61,015 bases of DNA. It comes from JBGRPZ01 sp041725955 (GTDB lineage Bacteria > Bacteroidota > Bacteroidia > Bacteroidales > JBGRPZ01). Of the stretch, positions 8,776-17,423 are shown piece after piece. The notes under the pieces are model-generated. The model was not told the DNA's origin and ran no database searches. It saw nothing but the letters and a program-made list of their open reading frames with translations. The stretch is from positions 1 through 61,015 of the forward strand of contig JBGRQE010000013.1 of the NCBI GenBank assembly GCA_041725955.1. Reading direction: 5' to 3'. Position 1 is the stretch's first letter. Each line of letters begins with the position of its first letter. The position numbers and the translations under genes were made by a program.

Positions 8776-8814
8776 CTAAGGTTTTAGATTAGAATTTATC
8801 CAAGGGATATAAAA

Positions 8815-8845
8815 AAAAGCCCTTTCAACAAATGTAAGGGCTTTT
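8815..8845 (-). terminator. Terminator of rpmE
   Basis: AAAAGCCCTT (8815-8824) and AAGGGCTTTT (8836-8845) form a perfect 10-bp stem just after the L31 stop codon. Confidence 0.85.
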
Positions 8846-8870
8846 AAAAAATCGTAAAGAACAATTGTTA

Positions 8871-9131
8871 TTAATTCTTTTCCATTCGCTTTCCGTATCT
8901 GCTTTTAAACTTATCAACACGACCAGCGGTATCTACAAGTTTCATCTTACCAGTATAAAAAGGGTGAGATGTGTGGGAAATTTCAAGTTTTACTAATGGA
9001 TACTCATTCCCATCTTCCCACTGAATATTTTCCTTAGTTTTAACGGTAGATTTTGTAATAAAGGAATATCCATTGGACATATCCTTGAAAACAACCAACC
9101 TGTAATCTTTTGGATGAATGTCTTTTCTCAT
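8871..9131 (-). CDS. rpmE2: Ribosomal protein L31 type B (zinc-free form)
   Basis: This 86-aa protein is the type B form of large-subunit ribosomal protein L31. It starts MRKDIHPKDYRLVVFKDMSN and contains SHPFYTGKMKLVDTAGRVDKF near the C-terminus. It has no cysteines, so it lacks the zinc ribbon of type A L31. The open frame extends 15 codons further upstream to 9176, but that stretch overlaps a -7 promoter box at 9174-9181 and is not part of the family, so the ATG at 9131 is the start. It is monocistronic with its own terminator. Confidence 0.95.
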   Translation of the reverse strand: MRKDIHPKDYRLVVFKDMSNGYSFITKSTVKTKENIQWEDGNEYPLVKLEISHTSHPFYTGKMKLVDTAGRVDKFKSRYGKRMEKN

Positions 9132-9173
9132 TTTATTCTCGCTTTTAAAAAACGCCGTTTTATTTTTGGAGTG

Positions 9174-9181
9174 CAAAAGTA
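9174..9181 (-). promoter_or_regulatory. -7 box for rpmE
   Basis: The minus-strand sequence TACTTTTG is an exact TAnnTTTG match 42 bp before the L31 start codon. It argues against the longer open frame that begins inside it. Confidence 0.45.
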
Positions 9182-9264
9182 AATTGTTTACTTTACAATT
9201 CCTAGAATAAGGCTGTATTTTTTGTTGAATATCAGTTAGTATTTTTTCGTACAGCTGATTTTTT

Positions 9265-10329
9265 CTATAATTTAATTAAAAAATCAAGAGTGTCAATATT
9301 GTCTGCATAGTCCCATAATTGTGGACTTTGAGTCTCACCCAAAGGTACAAAATCCTTGTCGCAAGGATTTTTCTGACAAATACATTGAATTTTCTCCCTA
9401 TTTTCTTTTAGTACTTCCATAACGGAATTCTTTGAATTATAATATTCAAAGTGAATAACAGATAGAGGAGAATTTAATTTTGTGTCTTCTTTTAAGATGG
9501 CAAAACCATTATCGAGATGAGGTATTTCATTAATCAGATAAATGGATTTATTGTACTCATAATTATTGAAGTATGAGGAGTGATCTTTAAGAAAAACAAA
9601 ATCTTCCCAGCTATCTAAAATCTTACTTATTTTGAAACCTTCTGGAATATAAATTTTTGAAATACTGCGGCAGCCCAGGCCAAAATATAAGAAAATATCT
9701 TCTGCAAGCATCTTCAAATCATCTGCCGTTTCGTCTCCATTAAGGATGGCTACACTATTTCTGTTTTTTCTAATAATATTTGGATACTTACCAAAGTAAA
9801 ATTCAAAATATCGGCTGCTGTTATCGCTTCCTGTAGCAATTATAGCATCGTAGTCTTTAATGATTTGCGAAGTGAATTTAATAGAGTCTTTAAATTCAGG
9901 ATTTATGATTTGTAGTATTTCCGCAATTTTTGGAAGGAGGATTTTGTCATTTGAAGACAATCGCACTAAAATTGAATGACCAGAGAGTAATACGCATAAA
10001 AAGTCGTGAAATCCTACTAGGGGTAGGTTTCCAGCCATGATTACTGCTACAGTTTTTTTATTATTGATTGCAGATAAGTTGGGGTATTGCTTCAACCATT
10101 TTTCAAGGTTCTCTTTTTCCAGCATTTTCCCTAATGAATGTATAGCGTTTTCAGTGAAATTAGGAATAAACCAAGTGTTTGTTAGTTGAAGTTTATTTAT
10201 TTCACTTTTAAGATTAGATATGGCTTTTGCTAATGGAGCCTTTTGTTCTTCAGCTTTTTGGGAGAATAGATTTTTGAATATTTCACCCAATTTGGAAAAA
10301 GCTTCTATTCTTTGGTCAATACAATTCAT
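9265..10329 (-). CDS. LuxC-like acyl-CoA reductase
   Basis: This 354-aa protein resembles the LuxC/acyl-CoA reductase family, which reduces activated fatty acids to aldehydes with NADPH, in an aldehyde-dehydrogenase-like fold. Visible family blocks are VAVIMAGNLPLVGFHDFL near residue 93, a Rossmann-like segment around 160 (DAIIATGSDNSSRYFEFYFG) and GLGCRSISKIYIPEG near 217, whose Cys is in the position of the catalytic cysteine. It is a stand-alone gene divergent from serC, with no lux genes around it. In Bacteroidota such copies are common and their substrate is not established; a role in lipid or aldehyde metabolism is inference. Confidence 0.8.
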   Translation of the reverse strand: MNCIDQRIEAFSKLGEIFKNLFSQKAEEQKAPLAKAISNLKSEINKLQLTNTWFIPNFTENAIHSLGKMLEKENLEKWLKQYPNLSAINNKKTVAVIMAGNLPLVGFHDFLCVLLSGHSILVRLSSNDKILLPKIAEILQIINPEFKDSIKFTSQIIKDYDAIIATGSDNSSRYFEFYFGKYPNIIRKNRNSVAILNGDETADDLKMLAEDIFLYFGLGCRSISKIYIPEGFKISKILDSWEDFVFLKDHSSYFNNYEYNKSIYLINEIPHLDNGFAILKEDTKLNSPLSVIHFEYYNSKNSVMEVLKENREKIQCICQKNPCDKDFVPLGETQSPQLWDYADNIDTLDFLIKL

Positions 10330-10348
10330 AAATATCGCGTTTAACAGG

Positions 10349-10356
10349 CAAATATA
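10349..10356 (-). promoter_or_regulatory. -7 box upstream of the LuxC-like gene
   Basis: The minus-strand sequence TATATTTG matches TAnnTTTG and lies 19 bp before the start codon. No clear -33 box accompanies it. Confidence 0.4.
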
Positions 10357-10519
10357 TGTAAAAATAAGGAAGACGTTTTTAGAATGTTTTTTAATAAATT
10401 CAAAAGTTAAGGGACAGAAATGTCTGTAAGAAGAAAATTCTTTCTAGCAAGATAGATTATAAATATTGTTTATTTTCCTCAAATTCACTTAATAATTCGT
10501 AGAGAAGCCGAAAATATTT

Positions 10520-10527
10520 TATATTTG
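10520..10527 (+). promoter_or_regulatory. -7 box for the serC operon
   Basis: TATATTTG matches the -7 consensus and lies 62 bp before the serC ATG. TTCG at 10496-10499, 20 nt upstream, is a weak -33 candidate. Confidence 0.5.
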
Positions 10528-10589
10528 CTTACCAATTTTTAATGGTAGCACTAACGTCTGAAAAACTTAATATTTAAACTGTTAGCATT

Positions 10590-11666
10590 ATGAAAAAACA
10601 TAATTTTTATGCAGGTCCTTCTATTTTACCTCAATACACTATTGAGAACACTGCAAATGCTATCAAAGAATTCGCTGATATGGGTTTATCTCTAATGGAG
10701 ATTAGCCATCGTAGTAAGCAATTTGTAGCTGTAATGGATGAGGCACAAGCATTGGTTAAGGAGTTGTTGAATGTTCCTGAAGGATATGAGGTTTGTTTCT
10801 TACAAGGAGGAGCGAGTACTCAATTCTGTATGGTTCCTTACAACTTGTTAAACAAGAAGGCTGCATATCTAAACACCGGAGCATGGGCTAAGAAGGCAAT
10901 GAAAGAGGCGAAGCTTTTTGGTGAAGTTGTTGAAGTTGCTTCTTCTGAAGATACAACTTACAACTATATTCCTAAAGGATATACCATTCCTGAAGATGCT
11001 GACTATTTCCATATTACTACCAATAATACTATTTATGGTACTGAGATTCATGAGGATATTGATTGTCCTATGAACCTTGTTGCAGATATGTCATCAGATA
11101 TATTCAGCAGACCTGTTGATGTATCTAAATATGCAATTATTTATGGTGGTGCACAGAAAAACCTGGCTCCTTCAGGGGTAACTTTTGCAATCGTTAGAAA
11201 AGATATCTTAGGTAAAGCTGAGAGAACTGTTCCTACAATGTTGAAGTATGAAACTCATATTGATAAGGGTTCTATGTTCAATACTCCTCCTGTAGTTCCT
11301 GTTTATGCTGCTCTTCAAACCTTAAAGTGGTTAAAAGAGAATGGTGGTATTGAGGCTATGTACAAGAAGAATGTTGAAAAAGCAGAATTGCTTTACAACG
11401 AGATTGACAATAACCCAATGTTCAAAGGAACCGTTATTAACAAAGAAGATCGTTCATTAATGAATATTTGCTTTGTTATGAACGAAGGTTTTGAGCAGTA
11501 TGAGAAAGAATTCTTTGATTTCGCTACTGAAAGAGGTATGATTGGAATTAAAGGTCACCGTTCTGTTGGTGGATTCAGAGCTTCTACTTATAATGCACTT
11601 CCTAAAGAAAGTGTACAAGCGTTAGTTGACGTTATGAAAGAGTTTGAGACTCTAAAAAACAAATAA
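10590..11666 (+). CDS. serC: Phosphoserine aminotransferase
   Basis: This 358-aa protein is a full-length SerC. It converts 3-phosphohydroxypyruvate and glutamate to phosphoserine and 2-oxoglutarate, with PLP. It opens MKKHNFYAGPSILPQ and has the family blocks LMEISHRSKQF near residue 37, FLQGGASTQF near 71, and IYGGAQKNLAPSGVT near 184, whose Lys (about 190) holds the PLP. HRSVGGFRASTYNA near the end binds substrate phosphate. It is the first gene of a serine block and is followed after 60 bp by serA, with a hairpin in between that may attenuate read-through. Confidence 0.96.
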   Translation: MKKHNFYAGPSILPQYTIENTANAIKEFADMGLSLMEISHRSKQFVAVMDEAQALVKELLNVPEGYEVCFLQGGASTQFCMVPYNLLNKKAAYLNTGAWAKKAMKEAKLFGEVVEVASSEDTTYNYIPKGYTIPEDADYFHITTNNTIYGTEIHEDIDCPMNLVADMSSDIFSRPVDVSKYAIIYGGAQKNLAPSGVTFAIVRKDILGKAERTVPTMLKYETHIDKGSMFNTPPVVPVYAALQTLKWLKENGGIEAMYKKNVEKAELLYNEIDNNPMFKGTVINKEDRSLMNICFVMNEGFEQYEKEFFDFATERGMIGIKGHRSVGGFRASTYNALPKESVQALVDVMKEFETLKNK

Positions 11667-11674
11667 AATTTCTT

Positions 11675-11696
11675 CGGCATGATTTCTTTCATGCCG
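11675..11696 (+). terminator. Hairpin between serC and serA
   Basis: CGGCATGA (11675-11682) and TCATGCCG (11689-11696) form a perfect stem followed by TTTCTTTTC. It may be a partial terminator or mRNA processing structure inside the operon. Confidence 0.6.
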
Positions 11697-11726
11697 TTTC
11701 TTTTCATATAAAAATCAAAAATAGTC

Positions 11727-12647
11727 ATGACTAAAGTATTGATTGCTACCGTTAAGCCGTTTGCTCCTGCAGCGGTCAATGGAATCAAGGAAGTTTTTGA
11801 CAAAGCTGGATACGAAACCATTCTATTAGAAAATTACGCTAATCAGTCTGATTTTGTTAAAGCTGCCGAAGATGTAGATGCTATTATTATCAGAAGCGAT
11901 AAAGCAAATAGAGAGGTAATAGAGAATGCTAAAAATCTAAAGATTATCGTTCGTGCAGGTGCAGGTTATGATAATGTAGATTTAGAGGCTGCTACTGAAA
12001 AAGGAGTTGTTGTAATGAATACTCCCGGACAAAACTCAAATGCTGTTGCTGAGTTAGCATTAGGTATGATGGTTTTTAATGCCAGAAATAACTTTAATGG
12101 TAAGGCAGGAAGAGAGTTAAAAGGAAAAACTATTGGTATCCATGCTTATGGTAATGTAGGAAGATATGTTGCTACTATTGCTAAAGGCTTTGGAATGGAA
12201 GTTCTTGCTTTTGATCCATTTGTTGCTAAAGAGAATATCGAGAAAGATGGAGTTACTCCTGTAGATTCTGTTGAAGAACTTTACACAAAGTCTCAATATA
12301 TTTCTTTGCATATTCCTGCAAACGACAAAACCAAAGGTTCAATTGGTTTTGATATTTTATCCAAAATGCCAAAAGGTGCAACTCTGGTAAATACTGCTAG
12401 AAAAGAGGTAATTGATGAGGAAGGATTAATGAAAATCTTTGCTGAGAGAGAGGACTTCAATTATCTATCTGATATAGCACCTGATTGTAAAGATGCAATT
12501 GCAGAAAAGTTTGAGGGTCGTTATTTCTTTACTCCAAAGAAAATGGGAGCTCAAACCGCAGAAGCAAACATTAATGCAGGTATTGCTGCTGCTAACCAAA
12601 TCGTTGGTCTTATTGCAGAAGGAAATACCACCTTTAAAGTGAATTAA
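11727..12647 (+). CDS. serA: D-3-phosphoglycerate dehydrogenase (short form)
   Basis: This 306-aa 2-hydroxyacid dehydrogenase is the likely first enzyme of serine synthesis, oxidising 3-phosphoglycerate with NAD. The NAD-binding region carries TIGIHAYGNVGRYVATIAKG near residue 134, and the family's catalytic Arg lies in IVRAGAGYDNVD near residue 76. It is short and has no C-terminal ACT domain, so feedback control by serine binding there is absent. NTARKEVIDEEGL near 221 is the usual motif. The His of the Glu-His pair is replaced in this region (FFTPKKMGAQT, with Lys where many homologues have His), as in some SerA forms. Position after serC supports the assignment. Confidence 0.92.
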   Translation: MTKVLIATVKPFAPAAVNGIKEVFDKAGYETILLENYANQSDFVKAAEDVDAIIIRSDKANREVIENAKNLKIIVRAGAGYDNVDLEAATEKGVVVMNTPGQNSNAVAELALGMMVFNARNNFNGKAGRELKGKTIGIHAYGNVGRYVATIAKGFGMEVLAFDPFVAKENIEKDGVTPVDSVEELYTKSQYISLHIPANDKTKGSIGFDILSKMPKGATLVNTARKEVIDEEGLMKIFAEREDFNYLSDIAPDCKDAIAEKFEGRYFFTPKKMGAQTAEANINAGIAAANQIVGLIAEGNTTFKVN

Positions 12648-12661
12648 ACCTACTACTATAT

Positions 12662-12693
12662 GAATGTCGCTTCCGAGCGACATTCCTTTTTTT
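12662..12693 (+). terminator. Terminator of the serC-serA unit
   Basis: GAATGTCGCT-TCCG-AGCGACATTC is a perfect 10-bp stem with a four-base loop, followed by T7 (12687-12693). Confidence 0.9.
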
Positions 12694-12742
12694 GATCTGA
12701 AGTAACCTAATCCAAATAATTTACCTTAAAAATTGAACTAAT

Positions 12743-13198
12743 ATGGAAAACGAACCGGAAAAAAGTATTTCATTCTTCAGATTTGAGGATTTGCGTGTCT
12801 ATCACAAGGCCATGGATTATATTGAATTTATCCACGGAGAAACAATTCTTTTACCAGAGCGCGAAAAGGATAATCTAGTCGCACGATTTAATCAATCTAC
12901 CAGAGCAATAACCATGAATATTGCAGAAGGTTCAGCTAGGAATAAAAATCAATTTATTTATTACTTAAAGCTAGCTAAAAGTGCTATTCGAGAGTGCTTA
13001 GTTTATACTTCTATATGTTATAATCTTGAATATTTTTCTGATATCGTTGAAGAGAAGTCGAGAAATGAACTTATGGAAATGACAAAAATGATTGGTGCTT
13101 TGATTACCTCCTTACAAAAAACAATGGGAAATAATCATTCTCAACATAATGATTTGTCTATTCCTTTTGAAAAGCCAATGGAACCTAGAATTTATTAA
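12743..13198 (+). CDS. Four-helix bundle protein (S23/TIGR02436 family)
   Basis: This 151-aa protein matches the family first seen as the protein encoded in 23S rRNA intervening sequences. Here it is a free chromosomal gene. Family blocks are FRFEDLRVYHKAMDY near residue 12, LVARFNQSTRAITMNIAEGS near 45 and FIYYLKLAKSAIRE near 72; all four helices appear present. The C-terminal 25 residues are an unstructured tail. Family members form pentameric bundles of unknown function. It stands between the serC-serA terminator and the DUF1015 gene, with its own leader, so a role in serine metabolism is only a neighbourhood hint. Confidence 0.88.
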   Translation: MENEPEKSISFFRFEDLRVYHKAMDYIEFIHGETILLPEREKDNLVARFNQSTRAITMNIAEGSARNKNQFIYYLKLAKSAIRECLVYTSICYNLEYFSDIVEEKSRNELMEMTKMIGALITSLQKTMGNNHSQHNDLSIPFEKPMEPRIY

Positions 13199-13371
13199 AA
13201 ACAGTTTTGGGGCTGAAATTTTTTTATAAACTTAGGTATGGGATGATGTAATTTTTTACTTTTTGAATCCACAATTTCTGATTATTTCTTTACTTTGCAC
13301 GGGAATATCTAATTGGGTATTTCAAATTTTTAAAGTAAGATTTTTATAACATATTAAAAATAAGAAATATA

Positions 13372-14619
13372 ATGGCAATTTTAAAAGCTTTTAAGGGCTT
13401 AAGACCTCCAAAAGAAATTGTTAGAGATCTAGCTTCTCGCCCATATGATGTATTGAATTCTGCTGAAGCTCGTGTTGAGGCGGGAAATAATGAGCATTCT
13501 TTATTACACGTAATTAAGCCTGAAATTGACCTTGCTGAAGGTGTTAATCTTTACAGTCAGGAGGTATATAACAAGGCAAAAGAAAATTTAGAAGCTTTTA
13601 AATCTAAAGGCTGGTTAGTACAAGACGAAGAAGATAGTCTTTATATTTATGCACAAACCATGAATGGCAAAACTCAATATGGTATTGTTGGTTGTGCAGG
13701 TGTTGAAGATTACCTAAACAATGTAATTAAAAAACACGAACTTACTCGTCCAGACAAAGAGGAAGACCGTATGAAGCATGTTCGCATTACCAATGCTAAC
13801 ATGGAGCCTGTTTTCTTCACTTACCCAGCAAATGACGAGATTGATCAGATTGTCAAAAATATTGTTGAAAATAACGCGCCAGAATACGATTTTACTACTG
13901 ATGATGATTTTGGTCATCATTTCTGGGTAATCAAAAATCAAGATACAGTAAAACGTATTACCGAAATTTTTGCAACTTTCCCTGCTACCTATGTTGCAGA
14001 TGGTCACCACCGTACCGCAGCTGCTGCATTAGTAGGAAATGAAAAGAAAAATCAAAACCCTAATCATACTGGGGATGAAGAATATAATTTCTTCTTAGCT
14101 GTTCATTTTCCTGACAATCAGTTAACCATTATCGATTACAACCGCGTTTGTAAAGATCTTAATGGAAATACTGAAGAGGAATTTATCGCTAAGTTGGAAG
14201 AAAAATTTGAAGTAGAATGTAAAGGTGAAGACATCTTTAAGCCAGAAGAACTTCATGTATTTAGTATGTATCTTGGTAGTAAGTGGTATAAGCTTACTGC
14301 GAAAGAAGGTACTTACAATGATAATGATCCTATTGGTGTTTTAGATGTTACCATTCTTTCTGATTCTGTTTTAACTCCTGTTCTTGATATCCAAAACTTA
14401 AGAACTTCTAAGCGCATTGACTTTGTTGGTGGTATTCGTGGTTTAGAAGAACTTCAAAGAAGAGTTGATAATGGAGAAATGAAAGTAGCCTTTGCTCTTT
14501 ACCCTGTAACCATGAAACAACTTATGGATATTGCAGATACTAATAATATCATGCCTCCAAAAACTACCTGGTTCGAACCAAAACTTCGTTCTGGTTTAGT
14601 AGTACATGAGTTGTCTTAA
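13372..14619 (+). CDS. DUF1015 family protein
   Basis: This 415-aa protein is a full-length DUF1015 (COG4198) protein. It opens MAILKAFKGLRPPKE, has SRPYDVLN near residue 22, and the hallmark YVADGHHRTAAA near residue 204. The last motif resembles the G-H-R block of ParB/SerK-like nucleotide-binding proteins, some of which phosphorylate free serine. That likeness plus the location just after serC and serA makes a function around serine or phosphoserine reasonable, but this is inference. No signal peptide or membrane segment is visible, so it should be cytoplasmic. It ends at a terminator shared with the convergent hydrolase gene. Confidence 0.88.
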   Translation: MAILKAFKGLRPPKEIVRDLASRPYDVLNSAEARVEAGNNEHSLLHVIKPEIDLAEGVNLYSQEVYNKAKENLEAFKSKGWLVQDEEDSLYIYAQTMNGKTQYGIVGCAGVEDYLNNVIKKHELTRPDKEEDRMKHVRITNANMEPVFFTYPANDEIDQIVKNIVENNAPEYDFTTDDDFGHHFWVIKNQDTVKRITEIFATFPATYVADGHHRTAAAALVGNEKKNQNPNHTGDEEYNFFLAVHFPDNQLTIIDYNRVCKDLNGNTEEEFIAKLEEKFEVECKGEDIFKPEELHVFSMYLGSKWYKLTAKEGTYNDNDPIGVLDVTILSDSVLTPVLDIQNLRTSKRIDFVGGIRGLEELQRRVDNGEMKVAFALYPVTMKQLMDIADTNNIMPPKTTWFEPKLRSGLVVHELS

Positions 14620-14642
14620 GATATTGGCAAATAAATAAATTG

Positions 14643-14679
14643 AAAAGTGTCGTCTGTTATCTAGATGGCACTTTTTTTT
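14643..14679. terminator. Terminator between the DUF1015 gene and the PhnP-like gene
   Basis: AAAAGTGTCGTCT (14643-14655) pairs with AGATGGCACTTTT (14663-14675) with two G-T wobbles, followed by a T run. The right side reaches the stop codon of the convergent hydrolase gene. Confidence 0.8.
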
Positions 14680-15439
14680 ATACCTCTATTTCCAGACCAT
14701 CATATGCAAGGAAAACATTTTCGGGTAGTTCTTTAGATATTTCTTTATGGAGCCCCATTTTATGGCTTATATGTGTGAGCCAAGTTTTTTTTGGTTTTAT
14801 AATATTTATATACGAGAATGCTTCTTCTAGATTTAAGTGAGATATATGAGGTTCTTTTCTTAGGGCATTGATTACAAGATATTCTACTCCTTTTAGCTTT
14901 TCCAGAGTTTCTTGAGGAATTGTTTTTGCATCAGTTATATAAGCGAAGTTGTTAAATCTGAAACCTGCAATTTCCATTTTATGATGCCATATTCTTAGAT
15001 TATCTACTTCAAATGGTCCTACTGTGATTTTGTTGAAGTTTATGTCATGAAATTCAATTTGAGGAATTCCTGGATAAGGGGTTTTCTCGAATATGTATGA
15101 ATGTGATTGTCTTATTTTATCTTGATCGCGCTTTAGTGCATAGATATCCATCGCTTTTTTCATTATAAAGTTGAATGATCGAATGTCGTCAATTCCTCCA
15201 ATATGATCCATATGACTATGGGTAATGAAAATTGTTTCGAGGTGGTTAATGCCTAGTCTAAGCATTTGTTGCCGGAAATCGGGACCAGGATCAATAAGTA
15301 AATTGAAATTGTCTTTTTGTAGAAAAATAGATGATCTAAGTCTTTTGTCGTGCGCATCTATAGATTTACAAACATTACAATCACATCCAATTAAAGGTAC
15401 TCCCTGAGAGGTTCCTGTGCCTAAGAAATTAATTTTCAA
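14678..15439 (-). CDS. PhnP-like MBL-fold phosphodiesterase
   Basis: This 253-aa protein is a metallo-beta-lactamase-fold hydrolase close to PhnP (cyclic phosphodiesterase) and related RNase Z-like enzymes. It starts MKINFLGTGTSQGVPLIGC, followed by CDCNVC near residue 19, a cysteine cluster that binds a structural zinc in PhnP. The catalytic metal motif THSHMDHIGG lies near residue 74, with later His in IWHHKME and WLTHISHKMG. No phosphonate lyase genes are nearby, so a general cyclic nucleotide or phosphodiester repair role is more likely than phosphonate use (inference). It is a single gene divergent from dapA. Confidence 0.87.
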   Translation of the reverse strand: MKINFLGTGTSQGVPLIGCDCNVCKSIDAHDKRLRSSIFLQKDNFNLLIDPGPDFRQQMLRLGINHLETIFITHSHMDHIGGIDDIRSFNFIMKKAMDIYALKRDQDKIRQSHSYIFEKTPYPGIPQIEFHDINFNKITVGPFEVDNLRIWHHKMEIAGFRFNNFAYITDAKTIPQETLEKLKGVEYLVINALRKEPHISHLNLEEAFSYINIIKPKKTWLTHISHKMGLHKEISKELPENVFLAYDGLEIEV

Positions 15440-15463
15440 GATTTATTTTATTTAAATGTTGGA

Positions 15464-15471
15464 CAAAGGTA
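15464..15471 (-). promoter_or_regulatory. -7 box for the PhnP-like gene
   Basis: The minus-strand sequence TACCTTTG matches TAnnTTTG, 24 bp before the start codon. The -33 box is not clear. Confidence 0.4.
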
Positions 15472-15619
15472 AATCATTTGAAAAATCATGGAATGGTTTC
15501 CGTATCTTTTTATAATTTTACGAGGCTTTAATACAAAAGATAAGTATTGTTAAATATAACGAATTTTCTTAGGAAAACTATTGAAAGCTTATCTTTTACA
15601 GGTTAAATTAACCCAATAT

Positions 15620-16528
15620 ATGGATACTCATAACTCAGAAAATAATACAGATAAATTTAAAGGTGTTGGTGTTGCTCTTATTACACCATTTCTAGAGAAC
15701 GGTGAAATAGACTTTTCGTCCTTAAAGAAATTAGTTGACCATGTAGTCGATGGAGGAGTTGATTTTTTAGTTGCACTTGGAACAACTAGTGAAGCAGCTA
15801 CGCTTAGTTTGGAAGAGCGAAATGCTGTAATTCAATTTATAGTTGAACAGGCAAATGCAAAGCTTCCTGTTGTGGTTGGTCTTGGTTCAAATAATACTTA
15901 CGAAGCTATTCGTTTTCTAAAAGAGTACAACCTAAAGGGTGTTGATGCAATACTGTCTGTTTCGCCTTTCTACAATAAGCCTCAGCAAGAAGGAATTTAT
16001 AAGCATTTTGAGGCAATATCTTCAGCTTGTCCTTTACCTATAATATTGTATAATGTTCCTGCTCGTACAAGTTCGAATATTGAGCCTGATACTGCAATTC
16101 GTTTGGCCAATGATTGTTCGAATATTATTGGAATAAAAGAAGCTTCGGGTGATATGGGACAATGTATGGAGCTTATAAATAAAAAGCCTAAAGACTTTCT
16201 TCTTTTGTCTGGCGAAGATAAATTGACTTTACCGCTAATGTCAATTGGTGCTGATGGTGTAATATCTGTTACAGCAAATATTGCAGCAAAGAATTTCTCG
16301 AACATTGTACATGCATGTCAAAAGCAAAACTTTGCAGAAGCTCAAAAAGAGCATTATCTATTACTCGACTTAATGACAGAGCTATTTGCAGATGGCAATC
16401 CTTCTGGAGTCAAATCTGCATTATCTCATCATGGAATTTGTGGAAATAATTTACGTTTACCATTAGTTCCTGTAAATAAGGAAATAGATGCTAAATTAAA
16501 AGAAATTGTTCAAGAGTTGTTTTTTTAA
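15620..16528 (+). CDS. dapA: 4-hydroxy-tetrahydrodipicolinate synthase
   Basis: This 302-aa enzyme condenses pyruvate with aspartate semialdehyde, the first step committed to lysine and diaminopimelate, and so also feeds peptidoglycan. The barrel opens GVGVALITPF. The GTTSEAATL block lies near residue 54, the catalytic Tyr in VSPFYNKPQQ near 117 and the Schiff-base Lys in IGIKEASGD near 173. The frame opens upstream with a TTG at 15581, but the ATG at 15620 gives the normal family length. It stands alone, divergent from the PhnP-like gene, and ends at a long inverted repeat. Confidence 0.96.
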   Translation: MDTHNSENNTDKFKGVGVALITPFLENGEIDFSSLKKLVDHVVDGGVDFLVALGTTSEAATLSLEERNAVIQFIVEQANAKLPVVVGLGSNNTYEAIRFLKEYNLKGVDAILSVSPFYNKPQQEGIYKHFEAISSACPLPIILYNVPARTSSNIEPDTAIRLANDCSNIIGIKEASGDMGQCMELINKKPKDFLLLSGEDKLTLPLMSIGADGVISVTANIAAKNFSNIVHACQKQNFAEAQKEHYLLLDLMTELFADGNPSGVKSALSHHGICGNNLRLPLVPVNKEIDAKLKEIVQELFF

Positions 16529-16544
16529 TATTCACCTTGAATCT

Positions 16545-16617
16545 AAAGCCTTAAGTCTTAAGTAAATTTTAATACACAGAATTGTGATTGTAAGAGATAC
16601 TTAAGTTTTAAGGCTTT
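16545..16617. terminator. Long inverted repeat after dapA
   Basis: AAAGCCTTAAGTCTTAAGTA (16545-16564) pairs almost fully with TACTTAAGTTTTAAGGCTTT (16598-16617). A small inner stem CACA-GAAT-TGTG lies in the loop. It serves dapA and the convergent membrane protein gene. Confidence 0.75.
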
Positions 16618-16632
16618 TGTGTTGTCCCGAGT

Positions 16633-17322
16633 TTAAATTATAGACTTTCTTTCTTTGAAGAGTATATAAGAAAAGAGTTGAACTGATAATAAGCTAAATA
16701 TCCATGGAGGGAACAAGAAGTAGTAGATATAATAAGCTAATGGAATATTAATTAGTAATGTACTATAATAGGCGTGTTTTTCAAATCTCAACTTCTTCTT
16801 ATATCTGTTTTGATGCTGATATCTTGTGTTGGTTTTTGTTATATAGTGTTTAAAAACCATTACTCCCACGGGGATTAGAAAGAACATAAAAAATGACACT
16901 AATAATTCGATGGTGTCCGACCAGTATAGCCAAGAAGTAAGAAAACCTAGTCCATAGTTAAAAGTAAGCCCTCCGATAACGTCTCCAATCATTATATTCC
17001 ATAAAGATATAAATAGATAAGCTTTTAATAGAATATGAAATTCGATGGGTAGTTTATCTATATGTTTACTTTTAAACAGTACCCGTATTGCAAAAAGAAA
17101 AAAGACGATAATCCATCCAAAGAAAATAAATATAAGTGCTCCAATAGACCATTTTGGGGTGTCTATAGGGAATGACAGACTGTATTTTTCAATGGTGTAA
17201 GGAATCTCAAGTAAACAAACAAAAACAATTTGCAGACTGTTCTTTAGTAGAAAAGTCAATAAAAGACAAGAACAATAAAAGATTACGTGTTTAAATAGAA
17301 TCTTTGGATTTATTTTAAACAT
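16633..17322 (-). CDS. Hypothetical polytopic membrane protein
   Basis: This 229-aa protein is not a family I recognise. It has about six hydrophobic segments, roughly at residues 12-35, 58-82, 95-118, 133-158, 185-203 and 205-222, with a lysine/arginine-rich loop near 165-180 (TRYQHQNRYKKKLRFEK). It has no signal peptide apart from the first helix and no catalytic motif. The gene is single, between the dapA terminator and the divergent EamA gene. Composition is AT-rich and typical of its neighbours, so it looks like a native but poorly conserved gene. Confidence 0.6.
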   Translation of the reverse strand: MFKINPKILFKHVIFYCSCLLLTFLLKNSLQIVFVCLLEIPYTIEKYSLSFPIDTPKWSIGALIFIFFGWIIVFFLFAIRVLFKSKHIDKLPIEFHILLKAYLFISLWNIMIGDVIGGLTFNYGLGFLTSWLYWSDTIELLVSFFMFFLIPVGVMVFKHYITKTNTRYQHQNRYKKKLRFEKHAYYSTLLINIPLAYYIYYFLFPPWIFSLLSVQLFSYILFKERKSII

Positions 17323-17423
17323 AATTCAAATCTTGGTGGGTCATACTAATAAATACCATTACATCAGATTTGTTACACTTTTTATGATAGTTTTTTTATT
17401 CCTCCATAAACCTAACTCTTTGA

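Noticed and set aside
9132..9176. 15-residue extension of ribosomal protein L31
   Set aside because: The stretch overlaps a -7 promoter box and is absent from type B L31 proteins.
14640..14840. 66-aa plus-strand frame after the DUF1015 gene
   Set aside because: It begins in the terminator hairpin and runs antisense to the PhnP-like gene.
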